NCBI GenBank assembly: GCA_024196135.1 | Contig: JAMQCK010000382.1 | Span: 1 to 25,321, forward strand | Source: Pleurotus ostreatus/Saccharomyces cerevisiae fusant | Taxonomy: Eukaryota > Opisthokonta | Reading direction: 5' to 3' | Length of the DNA stretch: 25,321 nucleotides | Shown here: positions 9,818 through 19,045 of the stretch, in pieces | Layout of the letters: each line of letters begins with the position of its first letter | Position numbering within the stretch: position 1 is the stretch's first letter | Made by a program: the position numbers and the translations under genes | The notes under the pieces: generated by a model | Told to the model about the DNA's origin: nothing | The model's input: only the letters and a program-made list of their open reading frames with translations | Database searches by the model: none

Positions 9818-12002
9818 CTAGTCGCAAACCGGGCGCAAGATGAATTCTTTGCCCGCGAAGCCCACTGCCTTGGGTTTCCTATCAACCCACATCTGCAAAC
9901 TGCATCAGCTAACATCCTCGACATCGGACCCTTCGACTTACCGTATCAGTAGCAAACGAGGCCCGACGCCCACCAGAATGACCCCGCGCCTGCCTATGCC
10001 TCTCCATCCCCGCCAGCGTCTTCGTCTCCCACCCACAAGGGCAGCGCCAGATATGCACTCGGCCATCCGCGCCCCACGATTCCGAGTCCTCATACTCTAT
10101 ATGCCTAAGAGCATGTTGAACGAGGGCGCTGGGTCCGCGCATGACGGTCTTCCCGCAGATGCTGCAGCGGCCGGACTTGGGGTCGTCGAGGCCGAGGTTG
10201 ACGTGCCCGGGCGCGTGGGGCGGGGTGACGAGGCGGCGGACAGAGGAGGGGAGCCAGGCGTTGGTGCCGAGGTACTCGGCGACGGCGTCTTTGGGGGTGA
10301 AGTTGGACGGGGTGGAGGGGAGGGAGAAGGAGTGCTCGTCATCGTCGGAGGGTGCTTCCTCGTCGAAGGAGGATGGTTTCTCGATGGTGGGGATGATGTG
10401 GGAGTGGGTGGAAGTGAGAGCGCCAGAGGTGGAGGCGGACGAGAAGGTAGCCACAGCAGACGAGGTCGAGGCGCGGGGAGGAGAGCGAGCCTGGCGGCGG
10501 ATCATCATGCTGTTGGTGGCAGAGCGAAGGCGACGAGGGGCCGACAGGAAGTCCGCGCGCCCGCAGGGACCTGTTACTGGAACCAGACGAGGGCGCGCCT
10601 CTCGCGCGGCGTTCTCATCGTGAGCCCCCTCCGTCCTGGAGTTGCCGTCAGTCGCGTCAATCGCCAGGCGCTTGGGCGCGGGGCCAATGTTGTCGTTTTC
10701 TGGAGCCGCACGCCTCACGCCCCTGTTCACAACTGGAGCGCGAGTGCCAACCACCGGGTAGCCCGCCCGCGCCGCCCTCGGCTTCGGGAACAGCGGCAAC
10801 TCCCCACACCCCTCCCCACCATGTATCTCCTCAAAATGGAACGTATGACAAGCGCCCTTGCGCACGCGCATGCACACCGGGCGCGAGAAGCTCTCGCACG
10901 ACCACTTGTGCACCCATTCGTACTCGCCGTCCGCGTCGACGTCGTAGCTCGCGCCCGCCCCGCCGTAGCTCGGGCCCAGCTCGTCGTCGCTGCCGCAGGA
11001 GGCGGTGGTGGAGTCCGGCGAGGTGCAGCGGCGCTTGTTGGGGTTCATGTGGTCGAAGGCGAGGCGGGGGCAGCCGTCGCCGAGGTCGAGGTCGAGGTCG
11101 TCGTCGGGCGCGGCGCGCTTGGTGCCGCGGGCGTAGGGGACGAGGGCGGTGGAGGGGGCGGGAGGTGTGATGGGGAGATCTATGAGAGCTTCCTCGGAGT
11201 CCGAGGCATCGTCGTCAAGCGAAGTAAGGTCAAGAGCGACCTCGTCAGCGGAGGGGGTCGGCGAGCTGGGCTCCTCGATGATGGGGATTTCGGCGGGCGC
11301 GGATGGTTCAGCAGCGTCTTCGGAGGAAGCTGGAGAGCTGGGCTCCGACTCGACGTCGGAATCTTCAGTGGACGCAGGTGATTCGGCGGTGGCTTCAGCA
11401 TCGTCGGCAGCGGCGGCCTTCTCGAATAGCGCCTCCAGTTCCTCCGGAAAGACGATCTCGTACTGAACATCGTCCGTGATCTCGACCATCTCGTCCACGC
11501 CCCACTTGCGCGGATCAGAGAGGTTCATGAAGGTGGCAAACTCGGTGTCGCCACCGTACTTGTGCGCGCTGTGAGCTTCGACGAACTTCGCGTCGGTGCA
11601 GCTATGCGCGAGGATGGCCTACGAAGTAGTCAGATCCACTGTGCCAATGAGGTACCGCCTGTGGCAACGACGCATCGGACTCGTACGCACCTCGAACACC
11701 TGCGCCTGATGCTCGAACAGGGCTTTGCGTGCGAGCAGGGTCTTCACCCGTTCGGTGAGTAGTTGTAGATGGGCCGACTTCAGCCTCGCAGCGTCGGTCG
11801 GCTCCTCGATGTCGAGTAGCTCGAGGAGGATAACACCATGGTATGTATATGCCTGTGTGGGGAGGGCGTGGCGATTGGGGTTCTGGGTAACGTAGACCTT
11901 GCCCTCGTCGGGCACAACCTTGCTGACCCAGACGATAGCAGGTTCGCCAGCGCCGTTGGTGATGGCGGGCACGTAGTCGGCAGGGTGGTAGAGGGTAGAC
12001 AT
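9818..12002 (-). CDS. Two-finger C2H2 zinc-finger protein, paralog A (C2H2-A)
   Basis: Probable nuclear DNA- or protein-binding zinc-finger protein of a family with three members in this window. Exons: 12002-11691, 11618-9942, 9892-9818, giving 687 residues, with both introns phase 0 at the same places as in C2H2-B. The N-terminal about 104 residues form a shared domain (LLELLDIEEPTDAARLKSAH, then LQLLTERVK). The middle is acidic and Ser/Pro-rich with a likely nuclear signal (RGTKRAAP) and a Cys/His patch ending ACHTF. Before the fingers is a block shared by all three paralogs (LPSSVRRLVTP, APGHVNLGLDD). Finger 1 begins CSICGKTV (about 589) and ends in H-x3-H. Finger 2, at about 630-651, has C-x-C rather than C-x2-4-C, so it is atypical. 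The short last exon (MWVDRKPKAVGF...) aligns only weakly with the paralogs. A 513-codon open frame on the other strand is an antisense artefact. Target unknown. Confidence 0.85.
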
Positions 12003-13103
12003 GGTGGTGGTTCTGGTTCAAGTGAGGAAAATGGGCTGTGAGGCTTCGATGGTAGTGGTTAGATTCCAAGAGTGAAAGGCTGTGGCCGTGGCATTGGGCG
12101 CTTATTTGTATCCTGGGAACTGTGCTTATGATACCTCGTGGCAACCTGCTAACCAACATGCACGATGCCGCCGAGCCGAGCCCAAATGGCGCTTACAACA
12201 AGCACATTTGAAGCTCTTGGATTGTCAGTTAGAAAGCTGTAGAGGTGAAAAGATGATACCACGAGCGTCGTCGAGGCCGAACCTGTCAATGTACTGCCCG
12301 GTGCTATACCCTGCCAAGAGCATGGAGATGGGTATGCCACAGGTTCCTCAATGCCACATATTGAGAATTGTCGAATGTTACGAGAGATTACAGAGACTTG
12401 CAGTCCCAAGCCCGCCGTCGCGGTGCAGACCAAGTTTCGACCCCGGAAGTACCGTGAGAATGCCACATCCGGGGCCGGTCCGACCACGCCGAGATAAACC
12501 TCTGTCTTCGAATTTCCTTCGACATTCCGTTCTGCCTCTCGTCGTCCCTCCGACTCCATAGCCATGCTCATGCCTATCGTTTCCGACGCATGCTTGTATG
12601 CCCTCAGGAGCATTACGCAACAGAAAAGGCGCCGATCGCAACAGCTTTCCCAGGTCCTTCCCACGCATCCACCCTTGCATTGTTCTGGCTGTTGGCCCGA
12701 TCCCCTCTGCTGTGCTGCAGAGCCGCATTCAAAGCGGACAGGAACCGCGCCGCGCCGACGCTCACCGCCACACTTACGTGCGCTCCTTACCCTTTTTTGA
12801 CCTTGACATGAGGCAACTCAATAGCGGCGCCCCCATATTTGGCTTTTGTGATCAGGCAGTGTGCTTCTTTCTGAGGCGTCCGGCATGTCGGGCGACGTAG
12901 GCAAGCTTCTTATCGTATTGAGGGAGGGCGCTTAACCTTATCCTGGGGAACATTGTATGCGGCCATCAGTTCAAAGCGGATTCGTGCGAGCCTTATAACG
13001 GCGGCTACCTCGACGATGGCTTTCCTTTATCCAGACCAACAGCTAGACCACTATATTCTCTCCTGCGCCAACTCGCCTGCACTATCGAGCTCGTTCTTCA
13101 ACC
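12003..13103. promoter_or_regulatory. Divergent promoter region between C2H2-A and C2H2-B
   Basis: This 1.1-kb region separates two divergently transcribed paralogs. Two copies of one element, GGGCGCTTA-n(3-4)-TATCCTGGG-(G)-AAC, lie on the plus strand at about 12097-12120 (95 bp upstream of C2H2-A) and about 12927-12951 (about 155 bp upstream of C2H2-B). The first copy reads as TACAAATAAG, TATA-like, on the minus strand toward C2H2-A. A TTATAA at about 12991 is a candidate TATA for C2H2-B. Open frames of 159-171 codons here overlap on both strands without motifs and were not called. Confidence 0.5.
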
Positions 13104-15022
13104 ATGTCGAGTCTTTTCCTTCCTCGCGACTCGGTGCCGAAACGCAACGACGACGGCTCGCTGGCCGTGGTCTACGTCGCCGACGTCGATGTTGACAGCG
13201 GCGAGATTGTCGTCATCCCCAACCCCACTAACACCTCCATCATGGCCCGCCAGGTCATGTTCAACAACAACTACCTCCTCGAAGTTATCGAGGAGAACAC
13301 CGCGGACATCAGTCCCACCTGCGAGATCCTTAGGCTCCGCCTTCAGATCCTCACCGAGCGCGCCGAAGCCTACATCCAACGCCAACTCTCTTATGCCTCG
13401 GCCCATGCAGCTTACGTGGTGCGTCGTCCTGCAGTCACTAACCGCTACGTGTGCTCATTCCTCCCCTGTCCAGTCCGTGATGAACGGCAGCTACGCCTAC
13501 GGCCTGAACATCCTCGACGAGCGCGAGTTTGATGACGAGTCCAAGCCACACGCATGGGGCGTCGAGAGCATGACCGATATCATGAAGCCCATCACATACC
13601 ACATCGTCCCCGCGTTAGCCACCGCCACCACCACCACCACTACCACTACCCCCGAGACTTCCTCTGCTGCCTCTGCTGCCGCCTCCGTTTCTCGCGGCAC
13701 CAAGCGCGCCGCATCTGACGAACCATCTGCCAGCGCCGATTTTCTTCCCAAACGTGCTCGTCTTGACTCTGACCTCTCCACTTCCAACGATGGCAGCCTT
13801 CCTCATCTCACCACCACCTACGCAGCGTACTACAGCGACCCTTCTACCAAGGACAAGAAGCGCAGTAGGTCTGACTCTGATGAGGAAGACCGCGTTGCTG
13901 ACGCTGACGAGAATGACCGTGCTGCTGACGCTGACGAAGACGTCCGCGCACCCAAGCGCGCGCGCGAGCTTTCTGAGACGGTCCTGACGCCCCTTCCCCT
14001 CGACGATGACGATCTCACTGACGCTGACGCCGAAGGCGAGGAGGACGAGGACTACACGCCGGCTATCACGCCCGAAGTCGCTCGTCCTATTCTCGCTCAC
14101 GACGTCGCTCGTCCTAGCTTCGTCGCCCCCTCAACGACCCACGAATTTCATCCTGTCGCTGGCTGCGGACCTCGCGCAACCCAAGGCCTCAAGACGCTCT
14201 GCTTGCCGATGGCATGTCACACGGCGTTGCCTCGTCAGGCCGACGTCGGCGAACCACTCTCTGATGCCGAAGACCTTGCCGCTGACGACCCCGCCTCCGA
14301 TGACGATGACTCCGTCTCTGTCTACGAACCCCCCTCTCGCTCGCCGACACCTCTACCTAGCCAAAGCAGCCGGCGCCTGCGCTCGCGCAACGCGAAGCCC
14401 TACGATAGGCCCTCCACCACAACTAAACCTCGAGCATCTACCAAGAAATCCAAGTCGCAGTCCAGGACCTCGACCTCTCGCTCAACCTCCTCTCGCGCAT
14501 CTTCTTCTTCTTCCTCCACCCCCAAGAGAAAATTCAAACCCATCGACGCCGCCGCTGCTATCATCGGCAGCAACTGCAAATTTCCCACCGCCGTCCGGCG
14601 CCTCATCACCCCCGTCGACGTGCCCAACCACATCAACCTCGGCCTCGACAACGCGCGCCCGGGCGCGAAGAAACCCGCCTGCAGCATCTGCGGCCACCAG
14701 ACCACGGGCACGGGCAACCTCTCGCGCCACGTCCTCACGCACATCCGCTGGCTCTCGGACGGGACGGGGGATATGGAGCGGGGCGGGCTCTGGCGGTGCG
14801 ATCACGAAGACTGCGAGTTAGGATACGCGCGGAAGGACTCGCTGAAGCGGCACCTGGAGACCCAGCGGGACCACACGGGGAGTCTGGAGGCGCAGTGCCA
14901 GCCGGAGGTAAGTGTGACGGTGGTGTCCTTGTCAGTGAGCTTGTATTGACGATTCGCAGATGCTGGTGGGCTACGGCGAGCACTGGCAGATCGTCAAGTT
15001 TGACGTTCGTGCCGACGACTAG
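13104..15022 (+). CDS. Two-finger C2H2 zinc-finger protein, paralog B (C2H2-B)
   Basis: Second member of the family described for C2H2-A. Exons: 13104-13418, 13474-14907, 14960-15022, giving 603 residues. The first donor was chosen as GTGCGT because it keeps phase 0 and matches C2H2-A. The N-terminal domain shares the LLEVIEEN...LQILTERAE pattern. The middle holds a Thr run from an ACC microsatellite, two basic nuclear-type motifs (RGTKRAA; PKRARLD), a 9-residue acidic duplication (DRVADADEN/DRAADADED, 13888-13941), and the Cys/His patch CLPMACHTALPRQA. The pre-finger block is FPTAVRRLITP...NHINLGLDNA. Finger 1, CSICGHQTTGTGNLSRHVLTH (about 508-528), has classical C-x2-C-x12-H-x3-H spacing. 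Finger 2 (about 547-572) is C-x4-C-x12-H-x6-H. The last exon encodes MLVGYGEHWQIVKFDVRADD. From about 13971 to the end it is closely similar to C2H2-C; together with FBX-1 it forms the left arm of the inverted duplication. Presumably nuclear; target unknown. Confidence 0.87.
13888..13941 (+). repeat. Two 27-bp tandem units in C2H2-B
   Basis: Two imperfect 27-bp units (GACCG...GCTGACGCTGACGA...) encode DRVADADEN and DRAADADED. They lengthen an acidic segment of C2H2-B and are absent from C2H2-A; the corresponding part of C2H2-C is outside the window. Confidence 0.8.
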
Positions 15023-15514
15023 ACCTTATATCCTTCTCTTATCTTCCTTGCACTATACCCGCTTCGACTCGCACGATGCCCCCTACTTCCTCTCCGATAC
15101 CCGCTCCCGCCAGACCAGTTTCTCTGACCTTTTGTATCCACTTCGGTAGATAGATCTTTGAGTAGCAGTAGTCTTTTCAGTAGTGTAGCTTTTCACATCG
15201 CGACAACGGACGCTGAACGGTGCCTTTACTTCTATTTTCTTTCAACTTCTCTCTATAGTGCACCACCCTTTTGTTCTTCACTTCAAGTTCGTCATACTGG
15301 TCAATCGATTTCTGACTTCCCTCTGGAGACTTCGCTATTTCAAGTCGTAATAAGGAAAACATGCATCAACGAGTTCAGAGATACTCTCGCAGTGGATGGA
15401 CAATATATCTGAAGCAGATGCGCCGGGTAACAAAATCGAATGTATTCTTTCACGAGAAAAGGCGGCTGCACAGCGCGATCAAGAGGTGTCCAGACGCTGC
15501 TTCAAAAAGCTGAT
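15023..15514. other. Convergent intergenic region, conserved in inverted copy
   Basis: There is no gene in these 492 bp between C2H2-B and FBX-1. About 15060-15410 is clearly similar, in reverse, to about 23940-24310, the equivalent spacer between FBX-3 and C2H2-C. Several runs of 12-16 bases are identical, with few indels. It presumably contains both 3' UTRs. Confidence 0.75.
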
Positions 15515-16993
15515 CTAGCCATCGACCTCCGGCTCGAACGCGTAGCCGAAGTCCTCCACCACTCGCTCAAGCGCGGCCACGTCTCTCCCGTCGATGGTGC
15601 TCTGCACTGCCCTCGCACGCATCATTTCGCGCACACGTTCGGTGAATGTCGGGCCAGGATGCATATCCCCACGTATCGTGATCTCAGTGAGGCTGGGGAG
15701 AAGACCCTCACTTGCGATCTTGCCGAAGACGACCTCGATCGGTACGAAGGCTTCGGGATACGTGAGTCTACCCCTGCCAATATCCATGGTGAAAGTGCAC
15801 AGATGCTCTAGTAACTGCAAGAAATGCAGGAGCCTCTGCTCAGCCTCCGGGTCCGAGCAACATAGGTTTTTAGAGTTGAACTGTGTGAGGCACAACTTGC
15901 GGATGGTCTGTGGGGATGCACCACCGTCTGCGAAAAACTGGAGCATGGATAGAAGCGCATACGTGCTGCCTGGCATGGTGATCTCTGCCAATCGAGGCGT
16001 GCGGAAGTAGCACAGGAGCTCAAAGCCATCTCTGCCTGTGCTGAGCGATATCAGCCGTGGCATTTCGATACGCTGGTCAGGTTGGAACGCAGACCGATTG
16101 CGAGGAGAGAGGTGCAGAGATAGGTGCTGTAACGTCCCGGAGCATTGTTGGATGAGGGGCATCACACATCCAAGGTCGCAAGCCAAGCTTTTCAAGGATA
16201 GTGTTGTGAGAGCGCACGAAGTGGGTAAAGTGAGGACGAATCCCTCTCGAAACTCGTCTGTCCAAAGAGTCAGGTCGTGCAGGCGCGGCGCATCGGCGAG
16301 GAAGTTCAGCGCGAGATGCTTCACGTCCGGATCTGTATACTGCCGTAGTAGTGATGGTATGCAGAGGTTTGCGCGCTCCAGGCACGGAAGGGCACAAGCA
16401 AGGACGCCCGAGAGCTTGAAGAGGTAACCGTGATGGAGCGATAGGGTCTTCCAGCGATGTGCTTCGGGCAGGAGGCGGACGATCTGCGCTCGTAGTGCTT
16501 CACCAGTAGCTCCCTCCCCGTGTATGTGCAGTAGAGAGGAGCCGGACCTGGAGAGGCAGAGCTCCAGATGAGGATACGTGGACGCAACAATCGATGCGAG
16601 AGAGATGTGCGTCCAGAGTTCGGGAGCGCTGCAAGCAACCCAGCGCCATGTCGCGCTCACGCCAGCAACCGTGATAGCGATGACTAGGGACCAGTCTTGT
16701 TCAACAACTCCGCGTGCATGCTCAAGAAAGATGCGCGCCAGGAGCTCCGACGGTAGACGACGTACGGGCGCGACCATTGCGCGACTGAGGGCCAGCTGAG
16801 TCTCGATCTGCTCGCGCAGCGCCTGAGGACGCGCGATCTCATCGTCCACGCGCTGGAGTTCGGTTTCGAGATTGTCTAGATCTTCGTAGACGAGCTTCCT
16901 GTCCGCAAGTGTGGGGACAGTGCCTTCACGTAGAAACGTGAGGTTCGACCGCTCGTGGGCGCTGTTGAGAAGGCGGGCGATCGGTATCGGCAT
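15515..16993 (-). CDS. F-box protein, paralog 1 (FBX-1)
   Basis: F-box proteins are substrate adapters of SCF (Skp1-Cul1-F-box) ubiquitin ligases. Starting at ATG 16993 the protein is 492 residues in one uninterrupted exon. The order is: a leader (MPIPIARLLNSAHERSN), a coiled-coil-like helix (about 31-70), an F-box-like domain from about 79 (VRRLPSELLARIFLEH), then a Trp-containing stretch (SATWRWVACSAPELWTHISL), then an LRR-like C-terminal region (LHDLTLWTDEF, LTTLSLKSLACDL, LQHLSLHL). This is the common agaricomycete F-box layout. The start is a choice: ATG 17026 is in frame and would add 11 residues, but it lies inside a likely 5'-UTR intron (17057-16998). FBX-2 begins with the same MPIP sequence just after an equivalent intron. 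FBX-1 is convergent with C2H2-B and tandem with FBX-2. Substrate unknown. Confidence 0.88.
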   Translation of the reverse strand: MPIPIARLLNSAHERSNLTFLREGTVPTLADRKLVYEDLDNLETELQRVDDEIARPQALREQIETQLALSRAMVAPVRRLPSELLARIFLEHARGVVEQDWSLVIAITVAGVSATWRWVACSAPELWTHISLASIVASTYPHLELCLSRSGSSLLHIHGEGATGEALRAQIVRLLPEAHRWKTLSLHHGYLFKLSGVLACALPCLERANLCIPSLLRQYTDPDVKHLALNFLADAPRLHDLTLWTDEFREGFVLTLPTSCALTTLSLKSLACDLGCVMPLIQQCSGTLQHLSLHLSPRNRSAFQPDQRIEMPRLISLSTGRDGFELLCYFRTPRLAEITMPGSTYALLSMLQFFADGGASPQTIRKLCLTQFNSKNLCCSDPEAEQRLLHFLQLLEHLCTFTMDIGRGRLTYPEAFVPIEVVFGKIASEGLLPSLTEITIRGDMHPGPTFTERVREMMRARAVQSTIDGRDVAALERVVEDFGYAFEPEVDG

Positions 16994-16997
16994 GGGT

Positions 16998-17057
16998 CTG
17001 GGTACGGTAGACACGGTTGAATACATCGGTAAGGTGCTGAGCAAAGAGTGCACTCAC
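16998..17057 (-). other. Probable 5'-UTR intron of FBX-1
   Basis: The minus strand reads CTCAA|GTGAGTGCAC...TACCCAG|ACCC-ATG: a strong donor, a CTTAC branch-like site and an acceptor 4 nt before the MPIP start codon. FBX-2 has an intron in the same place. In FBX-3 the aligned donor is GTCAAT and the aligned acceptor is CAA. Confidence 0.6.
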
Positions 17058-17106
17058 TTGAGCGATGGATGATGATGAAGGTAAGAAGGAAAGAGCGTGC
17101 CCTCTC

Positions 17107-17112
17107 ACGTGC
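17107..17112. promoter_or_regulatory. CACGTG box upstream of FBX-1
   Basis: A palindromic CACGTG (E-box/G-box, bHLH type) is followed by a pyrimidine-rich leader (TTTCCTTCTTACC) that is also present upstream of FBX-3 at the same distance. A TATATC on the minus strand lies just beyond it. Confidence 0.4.
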
Positions 17113-17443
17113 CTGATATACGGGCCCAAACCCTTAGTCCATGCGGGCGGTTCGTCCGCCTTCTACTGTACTTTCGAGCCGCTGTAGTCACTACGCAATA
17201 GACCAAGTTCAGGATTGCCGATTCAGCGCATGCCATATTCTGTGCACGTCGTTGCAGTGAAAAAGTACAAGTATTGTTGAAATACCGACAGTATATCGAG
17301 CCAAACGCCAATCAGAAAATCATGAATGATACCCATCACATTAACCTTGAGCCTGCAAGGAATTATGAGCAGTGGTCCAACGCAGTGATCACCCCGCGCA
17401 CCTATATAGTACTCCCCTTCCTCGCTCGGGCAGTATCCCTCTT

Positions 17444-19045
17444 CTACCTAGACAGTGTACCCTCCCTACTTGTGCCGTATACCCCTCGAGTCACTATGCA
17501 GTACACCCCCCCTCCCACCGCGACAGTATCCCTCGCCTCAGGACTGACATCAAAATCCGTCTCGACCCGCTGGAGCGCGACCACGTTCCTTCCGTTGATC
17601 ATACATGGCGACGCTCTCGATTCCACCATCTCTCGCACAGAATTATGGATATCGAAATGGTGCGGATGCCCATCTTTGCATCCGCTGTTCACGGTCAGGT
17701 CGGTGAGGTTGGGCAGAAGGCCTTCCTCCCGAATCCTGTTAACCAACGACGCACCCGGCGCGAAGGACATGGCGGGGTTGCACTGCCCAGAGCCGACGCC
17801 GATGCTCAGGGAACGCAGGCTCTCCAGCCTTCGGAGGGTAAGAATCAATCGTTTTACGCGCCCGTCGTCCATTGTCGAGCGTGGCTGATGGTGGAAGTTC
17901 AGTAGCTCGAGATGGTGCACGTCGGTGGGGGCGAACTCGGCGTCGCCCAGAAACTCCAAGAGGGACGTGGTCGCGTCGTTGTCGTTCAACTGGCAGCGCC
18001 GCACGGTGATGGACTTCACGCGCGGCGCGCGCAGGAGCTTCAGTATCGGATGGATGCGACCATCCATATCGACCGACTCGAGGCGGGGCATATGCAGCGG
18101 AGGCTCGAGCGCGATGCTGGAGGCGTCCATGTGGGTGGCCGACAGACGAAGCTGCCGCAGGGTAGCCGCCGATTGTCGAATGAGCGGCATCACCGAGTCC
18201 AAAGTGCACCAGAACGACTTGAACGACAGCACGGTGAGAGGGCCCGGCGAAGATTGGGGAAGGAGGCCCGCCGATGGCAGGGAGAGATGGTAGTGCCACG
18301 GTATCTCGTCCGCCGCGAGCTCGAGCTGGCGCAGGTTCGGGGCGGCGGCGAGGAAATTGAGCAGGAGTGGCTCGCCGGTATCCAGATGCGCGGGCGGGAG
18401 CGTGGGGCGGAGGATGGCGCGCTGCAGGTGAGGCAGATCGCAGTGGAGTACGCGCGGAAGCCGGCTCATGTAATCTCCTGCCAGCGACAGCGTCGCCCAC
18501 CGAGACGCCTCGGGCAGCAGACGCGCAAGCTGCGACTCCAGGGCATCGGGGCCCTTCGCGTCTTCCCCGTATATATGCAGGGCTTTCCCTTTAGACAAGT
18601 GAATGCACGCATCGATGTGCGGGTACTCCGTCGCGGCCTTTGAAGCAAGCTTGACATGGGTCCACAAGTCGGGAACGCTCTGAGCGACCGCGCGCCAATT
18701 GGCACTAACGCAAGCGACGGTATTGCTTACGGTGCGTGTGCGGCAGGAATTCGGGGAGGTATTCGCGAACTCGAGGAAGATGTGTGCCAGCAGTTCGGGA
18801 GGTAGGCGCCGGATGGGGGCGACCATAGTGCGGCTGACGGCGAGTTGGGTGCGGATTTGCTCGCGGAGTATCTGCAGACGGGTGACCTCTTCGTCTACGC
18901 GCTGCAGCTCGGCTACAAGGGATGCATCGTCGTCATGAATGGACTTGATATCTTCAAGAAGGATAGGGGAGACTCCGTTGCGTAGGTATTCGAGGTTCGC
19001 GCGCCTTGCGGCGCGCTCAAGGAGGCAGGTGGTCGGAATAGGCAT
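17444..19045 (-). CDS. F-box protein, paralog 2 (FBX-2)
   Basis: This is a tandem, more diverged relative of FBX-1 with 533 residues in one coding exon. The open frame extends further upstream only through a TTG codon. ATG 19045 (MPIPTTCLLERAARRANLEY) is preferred because it follows a likely 48-nt 5'-UTR intron (19097-19050) and matches the FBX-1 start; ATG 19060 inside that intron is the alternative. The domain order is the same: coiled-coil helix (about 40-72, LQRVDEEVTRLQILREQ), F-box-like domain from about 80 (IRRLPPELLAHIFLEF), the Trp stretch SANWRAVAQSVPDLWTHV, then LRR-like repeats (LTVLSFKSFWCTL, LRQLRLSATHM). The C-terminus is about 24 residues longer than in the paralogs, with a Gly/Val-rich tail after the shared RVETDFD. 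By family role it is an SCF substrate adapter; the target is unknown. Confidence 0.87.
   Translation of the reverse strand: MPIPTTCLLERAARRANLEYLRNGVSPILLEDIKSIHDDDASLVAELQRVDEEVTRLQILREQIRTQLAVSRTMVAPIRRLPPELLAHIFLEFANTSPNSCRTRTVSNTVACVSANWRAVAQSVPDLWTHVKLASKAATEYPHIDACIHLSKGKALHIYGEDAKGPDALESQLARLLPEASRWATLSLAGDYMSRLPRVLHCDLPHLQRAILRPTLPPAHLDTGEPLLLNFLAAAPNLRQLELAADEIPWHYHLSLPSAGLLPQSSPGPLTVLSFKSFWCTLDSVMPLIRQSAATLRQLRLSATHMDASSIALEPPLHMPRLESVDMDGRIHPILKLLRAPRVKSITVRRCQLNDNDATTSLLEFLGDAEFAPTDVHHLELLNFHHQPRSTMDDGRVKRLILTLRRLESLRSLSIGVGSGQCNPAMSFAPGASLVNRIREEGLLPNLTDLTVNSGCKDGHPHHFDIHNSVREMVESRASPCMINGRNVVALQRVETDFDVSPEARDTVAVGGGVYCIVTRGVYGTSREGTLSR

Larger units (their letters stand above)
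13960..17112. repeat. Left arm of inverted segmental duplication (C2H2-B/FBX-1)
   Basis: This block is the reverse-complement counterpart of 22221-25321. Correspondence holds in the C2H2 coding region, across the noncoding DNA between the convergent 3' ends (for example TATCCACTTC-GTAGATAGATCTTT near 15133 matches the reverse strand near 24190-24210, with ACAACGGACGCTGAAC near 15202 matching near 24125), through the whole F-box gene, and up to a CACGTG motif at 17107-17112. Beyond that hexamer similarity fades. Divergence is appreciable, so the duplication is not recent. Confidence 0.85.

Noticed and set aside
9840..11381. Plus-strand 513-codon open frame opposite C2H2-A
   Set aside because: Low-complexity Gly/Val/Arg-rich product antisense to a gene with paralog-supported exons and zinc fingers.
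12082..12664. Overlapping 159- and 171-codon frames between the C2H2 genes
   Set aside because: They lie on both strands over the same promoter DNA, with no motifs and no paralogs.
14006..14821. 271-codon plus-strand frame overlapping C2H2-B
   Set aside because: Shifted-frame shadow rich in Pro/Arg/Ser; the zinc fingers and paralog similarity are in the other frame.
17027..17053. Extended FBX-1 start at GTG 17053
   Set aside because: Non-ATG codon inside a probable 5'-UTR intron; it merely aligns with the new ATG of FBX-3.
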